From Ligustrum vulgare (taxonomy: Eukaryota; Streptophyta; Magnoliopsida; Lamiales; Oleaceae), in assembly GCA_963555705.1 (NCBI GenBank), contig OY743172.1, positions 25,357,446 to 25,421,445 on the forward strand: a stretch of DNA of 64,000 nt. The letters are read 5' to 3'. A program made the position numbers and the translations under genes. Positions 8,527 through 19,782 of the stretch are shown here, piece after piece. Position 1 is the first letter of the stretch. Each line of letters starts with the position of its first letter. The notes below the pieces were generated by a model. That model was given only the letters and a program-made list of their open reading frames with translations, did not search any database and had not been told where the DNA came from.

Positions 8527-10344
8527 GGGTAAACAGCAAAAATAGTCTCTAACCTTTAGATTTCTTGTGGAAATGGTCCACAACGTTTAGATTTTTGCAT
8601 TTATACCCTCAGAATCATCAAACGTTGCGAAAATGGTCCCTACCGTTAGATTCCGTTAGTTTTTACCGTTAAAAACGTGTAAATAGCACAAATAGTCCCT
8701 AACCTTTGATGTTTTTACTATAATAGTCCCTAACATATTAAGGTCACGTTTGACATTTTTAGTTTGTAACCTCCAAACGTTTGGTGTATCTAGTCCATAA
8801 CATATTAAGCCCCTATAAGTTTGGCATATTTAGTCCATAACATATTAAACCCCTATTTGAGACCAATTATTTCAAATAATATGGTTTGTAATCGTAATTT
8901 TTTGAAGAATTTGTTGTTAAAAAAAATTAAATTTATTTGTAAATTATTTTATTGATAGAATGTGTGGTTAAAAAAGAGTTTTAAAAAATAAAATTTATTC
9001 TGGATTTCTAAAATGTACAATAAAATATTTAACAAAAATTCACCACTTCAACCTATTGGAAAAAAAAAATAATGAATCAATGAAATATAAACAAACAAAT
9101 ACATTGCACATTATTTTAGGAATTGGATAAAAAATATGTTGTTATCAATTCTATTTTCGATTTTGAGAACTGATCAATATCGATTTTGGAAATTTCTTTT
9201 TTTTTTTTCAAAACTCATTTTCTTTCAAACGTTCTATTAATATATACATTTTAATTTATGCGTAAATTAAAAAAAAAAACTTACGTTTTAACCAAAATTC
9301 TCCAAACTTACTTTTCAAATCAATCGATTCTCATAATCGAAAATCGAAATCGAAAGTACACAATAATATATTTAACAAAAATTCACCGCATTAACATTTT
9401 AACCTATTTATAAAAAAATAATAAATTAATGGAATATAAATAAACAAATATATTGGACATCATTTTAAGAATTGAATAAAAAATATGTTTTTATCAGTTC
9501 TACTTTCGATTTCGATTTTCGATTTTGAGAATCGATCGATTTGAAAAGTAAGTTTGGAGAATTTTGGTTAAAACGTAAGATTTTTTTTAATTTTTTTTTT
9601 TAAATTTATGCATAAATTTTTAAAAAATATATATATTAATAGAACGTGTGGAAGAAAATGAGTTTTGAAAAAAAAATGAAATTTGAAAATCGATATATTT
9701 ATCAGTTCTCAAAATCAAAAATAGAATTGATAAAAACATATTTTTTATTCAATTCCTAAAATAATGTCCAATGTATTTGTTTGTTTATGTTCCATGAATT
9801 CATTATTTTTTTTCCAATAGGTTGAAGCGGTGAATTTTTGTTAAATATTTTATTGTGCATTTTAGAAATCCAGAATAAATTTTATTTTTTAAAACTCGTT
9901 TTTAACCGCACATTCTATCAATAAAATAATTTACAAATAAATTCAATTTTTTAACAATAAATTATTCAAAAAATTACAATTATAAACCATATTATTTGAA
10001 ATAATTGGTCTCAAATAGGGGCTTAATATGTTATGAACTAAATATGTCAAACGTATAGGGACTTAATATGTTAGGTATTAAGTACGTCAAATGTTTGGAG
10101 GTTACAAACTAAAAATATCAAACGAGACCTTAATATGTTAGGGACTATTATGTTAAAAAATTCAAAGGTTAGGGACCATTTGTGCTATTTACACGTTTTT
10201 AACGGTAAAAATTAATGAAATCTAACGGTATGGACCATTTTCGCAACGTTTGGTGATTTTGAGGGTATAAATGCAAAAATCTAAACTTTGGAGATCATTT
10301 TCGTAAGAAACCTAAAGGTTGGAAACTATTTGTACTGTTTACCC
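8527..10344. mobile_element. Foldback Mutator-like element (long-TIR MULE/MITE)
   Basis: The element begins GGGTAAACAG and ends CTGTTTACCC. The inverted arms run almost the full length (about 8527-9357 and 9503-10344) with a central loop of about 145 bases. Arms share the outer block rich in 'AAATAGTCCCTAAC' words and an inner block with TCGATTTTCGATTTT words. The loop repeats, in direct orientation, the 9010-9165 part of the left arm. A perfect 9-bp target duplication (TAATCGAAA) flanks it, the hallmark of Mutator superfamily insertions. It has no transposase, so it is non-autonomous. Transcription through it would give a hairpin of about 800 bp, a natural small-RNA precursor. Confidence 0.85.
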
Positions 10345-10353
10345 TAATCGAAA
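10345..10353. other. 9-bp target-site duplication, right
   Basis: This is an exact copy of 8518-8526 directly after the element's terminal ACCC. Confidence 0.9.
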
Positions 10354-10567
10354 CATTTCGATTTATTCAAAATTTTCACATTATATACATAATTAAAAAA
10401 AAAAAATCATATATAACTTTTTTAACAATTTATATTTTGTTCTTTTAATAATATTTAATTTAATACTTCAACTACTTTTAAAAATAATATTAATACTTCA
10501 AAAACATTACATATCTAGCTCAATCATCTTATACATAAGATGTGCAATGCACATGCTTACTACAAGT
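10354..10567 (+). mobile_element. Helitron-like 3' end, copy 1
   Basis: This stretch is clearly related to the reverse complement of about 24681-24900 (shared order: CATTTCGATTTATTCA, ACATTAT-TACATAATT, ATAACTTTTT-AACAATTT, CATAAGA). It ends in a 6-bp hairpin (ATGTGC-AAT-GCACAT, about 10540-10554) followed by CTTACTACAAG, resembling the hairpin-plus-CTRR terminus of Helitrons with a mutated last tetranucleotide. The MULE at 8527-10344 was inserted just upstream. Confidence 0.5.
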
Positions 10568-11134
10568 GTGAAAAATATGTTTTGATTAACGATCCGCTCT
10601 CTCGGATTAATCATTTCAGGCATTAGTAGTGTCAAAATGGCAATACAAATGTGTCAATATTTCTACAGTTGCTGCATAATAAAGACTATTAAGATCTCGT
10701 TTGGCTTCAATCCTTCTTTCAAGTTTCCGAGAAAAATATGCGGTTGAAATGAATTTGAGATAAATTTGAAAAAAAAAAGGGCCGAGACCAAACATGCCCA
10801 AAATGATAAAGAATCAGAGCAAGAAAATTGAACAAAATAATACAATATTCCCCCACAGGCATACTAAGCATAACGTCACCAATAACAAAATTCCAAAGAG
10901 ACAAGACTGTCTTTCCTTGTGAAATACACAGTACAACAGGGTATCCCCCAATGTAGAGCTCTTAGTAAAAGATATTAGACATACAAGATCCCTACAACTG
11001 TAAGCTGTTAACTAGTGATTTATTAAAAAAAAGAGTGGCACCTCGTATATGAGAAAGAACCATATAAGACAAAAAGAATTGGAAAAGGCGCACCACGTTG
11101 CACAACATCGTAACTAAACCAAGCATTTCTTTTG
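10568..11134 (-). other. AXS 3' flank and probable 3' UTR
   Basis: No other gene is supported. The stretch after the AXS stop is T-rich in the sense direction and probably holds the 3' UTR. I cannot place the polyadenylation site with confidence. Confidence 0.4.
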
Positions 11135-12737
11135 TTAACTTGCCACCGGCTTTGAAATGGCCTTCTTGATAGCTTCAGCATATGTTCTGTGTTGGTAAGT
11201 AAGAGTCGACTCGAGCAAGTCCCAAAGTGATGTCTTTGGATTCCATCCTATCAATATCATGATTGGAAGTGAGTATAAGAATTTGCCTAGGCTCTTAATC
11301 AATACAAATGTTTCTAGAACAAGTTATTACCAAGTTGTCTGTTGATTATAGTCATGTCTGGGATTCTCTTGTCACTATCATCGTATCCTTCACCATAAAA
11401 TTCTTTGGAGCTAACATCGATGGTAGGTGTTTCTATTGATGATTCTCCACTAACCTTTGAATAAACCTGCGAGCATATATATATATATATATAAACAAAA
11501 GTTATGTTATAGAGAATAGCAGAAAAGGAAAAAATAAAAATACAAATTGATTCGTGTATTCAAATCACCTGTGTCATCATTTCAGCAAGTTGCCTCACCG
11601 TAACTTCATTGTTAGGGTTTCCCACGTTGAATATTTGACCATTAGCCCTGGCTGGATTTTCCTGAGTAAAATCTCGGAATCAACTACTAGTTCCACGTCA
11701 CGTGCTAAAATCAAACAGAAGTATTAAGGGAAAAACTAGACATACAATCATCAGTAGAACAGCTTCAATAGCATCATTTATATAGATAAAGGTTCTCTGA
11801 GATTGACCACCATCTACAAGCTTAAGTGGTTCACGCCGTAGGAGATTCTGAAATAAACGAGGAATACCCAAAAGAAAGTAAGATGAGTGGAAACAAGTGG
11901 AAGTAAATTTCGGTTCTGTAAGTGTATGAAATTAGCTCACATTGCTAAAGCAGGCAAGAACTCTTGGAACACCTTCAGTGGGACCATCTATTCCGGGTAT
12001 GAAATCCATTCTGGGACCAATCCAGTTGAAAGGCCTTACAATGGTAAACTCAAGACCATTCTCAGCACCCTCAGCTGTGGAATAATTAAGTGAGGAATAA
12101 CAAATGCAGATTCCCTACTGAAACAGCAAGATCTATGAATTTAGGTTCACTTACCATAAATCAATCTTTCAACCAATTGCTTTGCACATGCGTATGACCA
12201 TCTCTGCTTCTCAATTGGACCAAAAATGCAAGGAGAGGCATCTTCCTTAAGAACATAATATGCAGGATCCTGAAGCACGATGACAAGTGACGATTCAGAA
12301 GATTTTCAACAACTTGTATCAAAAGAATAGTTAATTTTGACATCTCCTTTGCTGACAACTTGCAAAACAGTTGGCAATTCCTTGGTCTGATTTGTAGACA
12401 TGACAATCAAAGCCCTCAATGAAAAATAAATGCATATATCCTATACTGTTCATGTTGACATTTCACTGTAAAAATATGATCTGAGGAAATATGAAATAAA
12501 TCAGTTACAGGAGTCCCTCCTGGATACCAAGATCAAAATAAAACAAGCATGTCAAAGACGCTCATAGAAGTAGGGAGGAAATAAGATAACACACTTGGAA
12601 AATTGTGAATAAACAGGGAAAAATTCACTTAAATGTAGTGTTCATGTCTAGTATCTATTGAGTGCTGCGGGCAAACAAACAAAAGAAGTGTGCAAGCGAA
12701 GAAATATGGTCCAACACTAAAACTGCAGTAGACACAA

Positions 12738-12771
<34 letters not shown>

Positions 12772-15006
12772 TTCATTTCACATTTTTTTCGTATGAATCA
12801 ACTTATCCCCATTTCCGTCTCAATCTCATATAAATTTCAATTATTCTTACTTAATAAATTTTTTATTAGTTCCATGAACAAAAATAAGAAAGAGTAATAT
12901 TTGAAATTGCCCAGCTCCTAATTTTTTTTGTTTAAAGTATACAATACATGGAATCTACAAATCACAGGGGCTCTTTTAGTGTTGGCAACGGGGTCCGATC
13001 CGCCACGCCCCTAAATATTTTTCCCCGATCTGGATCTGCCCACGATCCGCCAATTTTCGGGACGGATCAGGTTCAAGTCGGGGCGGATTAGTCCCCCGAT
13101 CCACAGGATTTTTTTAAAATTTTTTTTTTAAATATATTTTAAATAAATCTTTAAAAAATTAATTTTTTTATTATAAATTATTATTTTTTAATTGAAACAG
13201 GGCGGATCGGTAAAAAAAATTAATTTTTTTATCACATTGTATTTCATGGATAGGTAAAGTAAGAACTTGATAAAAAAATACATATGAAATTCAAGATACC
13301 CCTGTACATTTTAGATGAATGTTGAAAACGATATGTATCCAAGATATTATAATTCAATGATCTCAATACACTAGTGTATTGAAAACGATCATGCAAATAG
13401 TAATAGTGTATTGAAAACGATACGTTTTAGATGAATGTTGAAAACGATATGTATCCAAATTTATGGACATAAAGCTCACTGTGACCGCTTTTGAATAAAT
13501 AAATACATAAACATTCTATTACCTGGAAATGAAAGAGAAAAGAAATAGTCACCTGTTTTTAAAAAATGGTTCATGGAAAGGGCTACTAAATCAATACAAT
13601 GACTCGTAAACACAATTGTTTTTGCAAGTATTAGTACCTACAGGTCACATGACAGCTACACAGACTACGTAGAAATTTCAGAAGAGAACTAGTCCTTTTC
13701 AAATTTGATTAGTTCTATCCACAGAAAGTAAAGTAGTCGCAGAAGTCAAAAGAGATTTAAGGGGGAAAAAATCTAAAGAGGAGAAATAATGATCAAGAAA
13801 AGCACAGATCTGGATTCCACAGGACAGGAGGAAGTTTTGTCAAACAAGAGCAAGAAAAAGGAAATTTAAGACTACCTGGCGCAGTGGACTATCTTTTGGC
13901 AAGAAGCAACCAATTGTTTTCCCATACACTTCACAAGTGGAGAAGTGTATAAGACGCTTGCTATTTTCCGAACAGTACTTCACCTGAATCCACAATACCA
14001 ATATCACATCGTACATCGATTTCAAAAGTGAGCATCAACCAAGGATCTATAGAATCTTTCCATTGAAGAAATAAACACATACCACTGGGAGAGCATCAAT
14101 GAAGTTGCTGTAGATTGTATCCAGGGGACGTGTGTTATAATCAGCTGGAGTGCAAATCGCAGCAAGATTTATTGTCTACATCACAAGAAATAGACAAGAT
14201 TCACACCCAAGTCAGTCTTGTCGATAATCCATGAAGATTTGGCCTCGGCAGTTTGACACAATCATTATAATTTATAAATTAAAACACCACAATTTCACAA
14301 ACTACTTTTTAACTATTCATGTTCTCTCTCAATTTTTCAATGACACGTTTTAACTCAAAACATAAATAAACTAATGTTCAAAGTGAATTTTGCGTGCAGA
14401 AAATGACAGTAGAAACCGGAAAAGAAAAACACGTTCAGATAGCAAAGTTCTAGATACATACGAAAGTCAAAGATACATCAAGTAAACTCAATTACGAAAA
14501 TCTCAATACAATGTGAAATTTGAAAATACTCCAATGTGAAAGTTCGAAATTCCGCAGTAGAATAAATTACTCCAATGTGAAGAATGCGTGTAAAATAGCA
14601 AAAGAATAGCACGAGAAATTGCACATAAGGCCACGGAACCTCATATCTAGATCCAAAATTTCATGCAATAAGAAAATAAAAATGCAGGATTCTATTCAAG
14701 AAAAATATCAAAGAGATGGATGATTACAAGATCTGCCATCTTGATGAGACCTTCGAGGCGAGAATCGTTCTTGATGTTGAGCCTGTGGAACTGGATGCGA
14801 TTGGCCCAAGGGAGCTCACCCGAGCCAGAAGGCTCTAGCAGATGCTTGATCTTATCATTATACACGTCAACAGCAAGCACCTTGTGCGGCGTCTCGTTCA
14901 TGAGCTTCTCGCAAAGGTGCGAACCGATGAAGCCGCCGGCGCCGATCATGCAAATAGTAATAGGCTTTATTGTATTCCCGTCCAGATCTGCCCTTCCACT
15001 TGCCAT
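11135..15006 (-). CDS. AXS: UDP-D-apiose/UDP-D-xylose synthase (AXS)
   Basis: AXS converts UDP-glucuronate to UDP-apiose and UDP-xylose in the cytosol, feeding rhamnogalacturonan II and apiogalacturonan. Nine coding exons join without a break: 15006-14728, 14175-14083, 13983-13876, 12269-12155, 12074-11941, 11847-11746, 11661-11569, 11466-11331, 11247-11135; each intron is GT-AG. The product is 390 aa, the family's usual length. Visible features are the Rossmann motif GAGGFIG (residues 22-28), Cys101 and Thr140-Cys141-Glu142 (equivalent to the Cys100/Cys140 region discussed for Arabidopsis AXS1, from memory), and the SDR pair Tyr186/Lys190 in YACAK. The C-terminus ends KPVAS as in relatives. 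The start is the first in-frame Met and aligns with known N-termini. Intron 3 (1.6 kb) holds a repeat-rich insertion. I see no disabling change, so it is probably functional. Confidence 0.96.
12740..12765. repeat. T26 homopolymer in AXS intron 3
   Basis: An uninterrupted run of 26 T (plus strand) is followed by AAATTATTC. It may be the tail of an old retroposed insertion; no target duplication was identified. Confidence 0.85.
12975..13250. mobile_element. GC-rich transposon-like insert in AXS intron 3
   Basis: A patch rich in GGGGCGGAT and GATCCGCC words, starting near GGCAACGGGG and ending near CAGGGCGGATCGG, stands out in the AT-rich intron. Similar wording occurs at 6000-6520. The class is uncertain and no target duplication was seen. 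Confidence 0.3.
13307..13458. other. Patchwork of short duplications including a copy of AXS exon 1
   Basis: The block ACRTTTTAGATGAATGTTG followed by AAAACGATATGTATCCAA occurs at 13307-13342 and again at 13422-13458. AGTGTATTGAAAACGAT occurs twice between them. The 21 bases at 13386-13406 are identical to AXS exon 1 bases 14943-14963, in the same orientation. The arrangement looks like templated filler from repair by template switching. Confidence 0.7.
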
Positions 15007-15170
15007 TTTTGAAATTCACTAACTTCTTCGAAAGATGCGCAGTGAAGTATACGTATATGTCGGTGATTTTGGGGGGATTTTTCTTTTTTGGTTATTGTGA
15101 TTAATCAATTGGGAGGAATGGATGGATTTACTATTTAAAGGTGGAAAATGGAGGGAGGAGAGCAGCATTT
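15007..15170 (-). promoter_or_regulatory. AXS 5' UTR and probable core promoter
   Basis: On the minus strand a TTTAAATAG element lies at about 15132-15140, about 130 bases above the ATG. It could act as a TATA-like box giving a 5' UTR of roughly 90-100 bases. This is positional inference only. Confidence 0.35.
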
Positions 15171-17099
15171 ATTGCATTCATTTCACACGTCTTATTATCA
15201 CTACTCGCGCTAGTTCAGAGTTTTGAACCTACTCGCTATTTGTAACTCTGTTTAATTTATAAATTAATTTATTTATAATTTTGATGTAAAAAATAGTGGT
15301 TAAAAATTAAAAAAAATATGTATGATTAAAAAATAGTTAAAAAAATTATAAAATTTATAAATCAATTTATTTTGATTACCAAACGAGTCCTAAAAGGTAG
15401 AACTCCAACCTTAGGAGTCATTGCAACCTCTGTCCTGGTGACTTATAAATGATGTAAATCGCGTAATGTGACTTAGTGAAGTAAGGTTGAGAGCTTGCTG
15501 TTTAACTACGCTTGCAAAGAGGATCATCTATATATTTGATAGGACACGAACTCCCTCTCGACAAGCCATTTTTTTGTTGTTGTTCTCATACCCGCTCTGT
15601 GCGGACGTGCCTCGCGAATGTTGGGTGGGCGATTCAGCCTACTGCCCCATTTAATTTTTTTATTTTATTTTCCTGCATTTTTTTCTATATATATTTTTTT
15701 AAAACTTGTTATTCAGGTGAGGCGATCGAAATCGTCGTGACCCGCTTCGGCTCCCCAAACCCCCCCCCCCACCCTCCGACCTCATGAGGTAGATTTTTTT
15801 CGCCCCATTAGGATCGGGTGCATGTCGAGTTCAAAGCAAGCCGGGTTTTTTTGCCATTTCTAACCCCTAATATCATATTTTTATAAATTTTGATAAGATA
15901 TGTGGTTAAAAAGTTGTGGGACTCATGAAATATGTGGTTATGATTAATTGTTAACTTTGATTTCTAAAATTTAATCATAATCAAACAAGCCTTGAGTCTT
16001 AAGTTTAATTAAAGTAGTTTGTGGTAAAAATAATCTATGGCAAATAATAATTCAGAAAATTCCTACTGAGGTATATATTGATGCTTTCAACTGCAGTATA
16101 AAGCCTATTGTTACATGAAAATTATTTGTGTTACGTTGTTGTTGTTATTGTTATTACGTGAATGATTATTTAGTTTAATTATGTGTTGATAATTGTTAGT
16201 AAACTTAGAATATTTCCAAGGCATTCATTATATTCTGTCATTCACTCTGGGACTTGACATGATGATTATGAGTGATAATTTCTATCATAGTATACCATAC
16301 TATATTGTGTTGGATAGATATACTGCTTGAGACGTTTGATGATCATTAGGGGTTGTCAATGATAGAGTATAGAGAATCCACATTAATATGGGGGGTGTTA
16401 GAAGATCCCTTGATGACCTTGGGATTGCTGGTCGACACGTCGAGCACCGTATACAAGGTCAGGCCTTATTTGAATATCTTATTTCCAGTGTGGTATTCCC
16501 AAGTCTCGGTGGGCAAAGACGAATACCTTGTAATTCTCGAGTCTCGGTGGATGATGACAGACTTACAAGCACTCAATAGCGCGCTTATTGTGACCATGTT
16601 TATTAGAATTCTTATAGTACATTATAATAGGAATTTTGGGCTCATGTTTGCGTGACATGCATCAAGCACCATCATATTTACTAAACATTATTGTTTACGT
16701 ATAATGCTTTATATTGTAGATGTCGTTGTGGGAGGAAGAAATTATCCGCACTATGAAGGATGTTCACCTCCCTTTCGATCTTACCATTGTACGTGTCTCA
16801 TATATTCGGAAGCATTACACACGATACTACACCTTGTCTAATGAAGATAGCAAAGTAAATAGTTTTGAAGAATATTGTAATACCACTTTTTGTTTTACGT
16901 ACTTTCTTGAATCTCACGTAATTTTATGTTGATGCGAGTACAAATTATGTAATTGATTATTATTATTATTTATATTTGAGTTATTTTGTAGTGAAAGAAC
17001 TTGAAAGCCGTCTCGATCAATGTGCCAAATAAAAGTTTATAAATTATTTATATGCAAGTCTATGTCTAATTGTTTATTTTAATTGTTAGGCTTGCCAAT
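15171..17099. other. Intergenic, transposon debris, no supported gene
   Basis: It contains AT-rich MITE-like pieces (15240-15400 and 15880-16000, with ACCAAACGAG and AATCAAACAAGC words), a C-run at about 15760-15770, and short frames at 16353-16655 and 16720-16932 with no recognisable product. The 16400-16600 wording (paired 'CTCGGTGGGCAAAG'/'CTCGGTGGATGATG' segments) suggests LTR-type sequence. Confidence 0.4.
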
Positions 17100-19633
17100 T
17101 CTATTTTTATTAAGTTAGTGGCATATTGCATTTAAATTTGATATTGAGGGTATGTTTTAGAGGCTTTTGGGGGTTCAATGAGAAAGTTTTGGACTTAATT
17201 ACCAATTTATGAGAGTTGAGGGACTAAATTGCAAATTACCAAATCTTAAACACTTAAACCTAAATTCTATCTCACGCCCCATCACTCTATCTCATGCCCT
17301 CTCACTCTCTCGCTCTGTCTCGGCCTCTCTCCCTCTCGCAACCTCCGACTCTCCCTCGGTCTGTCTCTTACGGTCGGCCGCACACGACTCCACCCACCAC
17401 GTCACCGGTCACCACCACGGTAAGTCACCTCCTTGCCGTCTCTCTTCCCTCTTTCCCATACCGCGCGCGCACGCACACACAGGACTCAACACACCCGCAC
17501 GCCACCCCTGCCGAACACACACATGTAATTAGTGTATGTATATATATGGGATTGTATGTATATGTTGATGTATATGTAATTTCCCTCAGGTATAAACTTC
17601 AGATTTTGATTGATATGGATGAAATTTCAGATTTTTCAAAGTTATGAAATTAATTACAATTTCGAAAATCTTGAATTAGTGGCTTAATTAAATGTTTAGG
17701 AAGAGTTTGAGTTATAATGTGCATATTTTCAAATTTAAGTTAGTTGCATTTTCGAATTTATAATTGTTAAATTAGAGAATTAGGTAATGTTTATATATGT
17801 ATGTATCGATGTAAATATCTCCCTCAAGTATAAATCTCAGATTTCTTCAAATGTTTGTTTAAAGTTCCGGATTTCAGATTAATCTGTGATTCCAGACTTA
17901 TAATTGTAAATTCAGATTTTTAAGTTTATGTGGAGTAATTTTTCAAATTTTGATAAATTATGAATTTAAGCTTGTTAGTTTATTGTTCGTGCTTAACTAT
18001 GAGTAGAAATTTGTAATTTTCTACTTTGGAAAAATTCATAAATGGTTAGAGTTGCTAATAAGAATTTGGTTAATTTTGGTTTAAGTTGATATATTTATCT
18101 GAGTTTGAAATTAAAGGATCATAAAACTTCCTATAGTATATGTAGTTAATCCCCTATTTCGAATGTGATAATGTATGTGTTGTTCATAATTGAAGGCCAC
18201 AATTAGTTTAAATTGAGGTTTGATCTCGATTGAAAGTTCTGTTAATATTAGAAGAATGAGATTTGTGATTTTTAAACTAAAAGGATATGTTATTAATGAA
18301 TGGAAATAATTAGGAATTTTGGGCACATTGACGTCACGAGCATCTGAGACTCCTCCACTCGCAAGTCAAGATAACGGTAAATATTAAAGACGTCGGTAAG
18401 TAAACTTCCCCCTATTTTTATCAAAGTGGAAATGTAAATGTGAAATTAATGTGTAAATGACTCTCTTGTAACTTACTTGCTTTAATGAATTTCATGTACT
18501 TTATGAAAGTATATGTTATTGAGAAAAATGATCAAGCATGCACGTTACATGTCATTGCATCATCAAGCATGCATTGGCATCGAAATGGGGAAGTCAAATG
18601 TTTTAATGTAAGGAATGTGTCAAAGTACAATTTTTGTCAAAAGTTATGTATCTCAAGTTTTTAAAGAAAGAATGAGTATACTTCTATGTCATGAAAGATG
18701 CGAGTGGGAAATGGGGCGTGGGGGACCGGCGTACCCGAATGTAATGAGCCGCTTTGCGGTGGAATGAAGTGAATAAGCCGCTTTGCGGTGGAATGAAGTG
18801 AATGAGCTCTTTGCTGGGGAAATGTGAAAGTTAATCTGGTTCCAAATAAGAATCGCCCACTATTATCTGATTGACTAGAAGTTACATCAAGTGAGCTCAC
18901 GATGAAAATGAAGTGAAAGTTTTGAAATGTTAAGTGAAAGTTTGAAAAGTTTGAATGTTCTGGAGAGTAAAGTAAAAATGGGATACATATATGAAATTTT
19001 TAAAGCATTCATGTCATAAGCATGCATTCATGCATAAAGTTTACTTACTGGGATTTAGCTCACCCCAATCCCTCCCCAACATTTCAGGTGATGAAAGTTA
19101 GGTGATCCGAGGAAAGCACTTGGCAGCTGACTCAGACAGTACTCGCTATCATTCTTTTTAAATAAAGTAAAATTGGGGATTTAGTTAAGTTTTTCATTAA
19201 TCGTTCCTTATTCGTTCATCTTTAAAATTATTTGATTGGATTAGTTTTGAATAAGTAATGGCATCGCATTAGCGATTAAAACATCTCTTATTTTATTTGT
19301 TTAAGTTTGTTGGTTTGGAATTTTTTTATTGAGGAGTTTGGGATTTACTTTAGGATAATGTGGTGATGTGAGAGTTGATATTGAATTGTGACTGAATGTT
19401 GAATATTGATTATTGAATGAGTTGAGATTTGCACTTTTAAATTGTTAGGTTGGGTATGATGTCCCTCTACAGGTTGGTTAAGTCCAAATTACAGATGAGA
19501 CTCTGCCGAAATTTCTATAGATTAGTATAATAAGAAAATGAAAATTTTGATGTTTTAAATGATTTATTTCCGCATTAAAATAAAAATGGAAGTTAACACA
19601 TAGGTTTAATATTCTTGAACGTGGGGTGTTACA
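17100..19633 (+). repeat. Truncated solo LTR, Ty3/gypsy (Tekay/Del-like)
   Basis: The order of blocks is typical of long Tekay/Del LTRs in sense orientation: GAGGGACTAAATTGCAAATT (near 17218), a CT-rich leader with a donor-like GGTAAGT (17419), then AAGCATGCA words, a block 'TTTACTTACTGGGATTTAG...TTTCAGGTGATGAAAG' (19040-19095), and an end GGGGTGTTACA at 19633. A matching TGTAACACC start was not found, so the left end is truncated or diverged. There is no coding sequence. The left boundary is approximate. Confidence 0.5.
18736..18810. repeat. Short tandem duplication in LTR
   Basis: A 35-base unit with the core AAGCCGCTTTGCGGTGGAA recurs twice, followed by a partial third copy. The word GCCGC...GCGGT can itself form a small hairpin. 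Confidence 0.7.
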
Positions 19634-19723
19634 AATATAGAGAATTTACTTTAATTATAACAGATGTTTATGATGTCGTTATTGCCCTTTTTTATCACAC
19701 TATGATAAATGTGGAATACGTCA

Positions 19724-19728
<5 letters not shown>

Positions 19729-19779
<51 letters not shown>
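19729..19779. repeat. (AT)n microsatellite
   Basis: About 25 uninterrupted AT units. Confidence 0.98.

Positions 19780-19782
<3 letters not shown>

Noticed and set aside
15512..15787. 91-codon frame ending in a C-run
   Set aside because: It is low-complexity, without homology I can recognise, in transposon debris.
16353..16932. Two short plus-strand frames (100 and 70 codons)
   Set aside because: The first lies in LTR-like sequence; the second shows exon-like wording but I cannot link it to any family or to splice partners.
17209..17647. Two overlapping frames rich in Ser, Pro, Thr and His
   Set aside because: They come from the CT-rich leader of a gypsy LTR, with no conserved motif.
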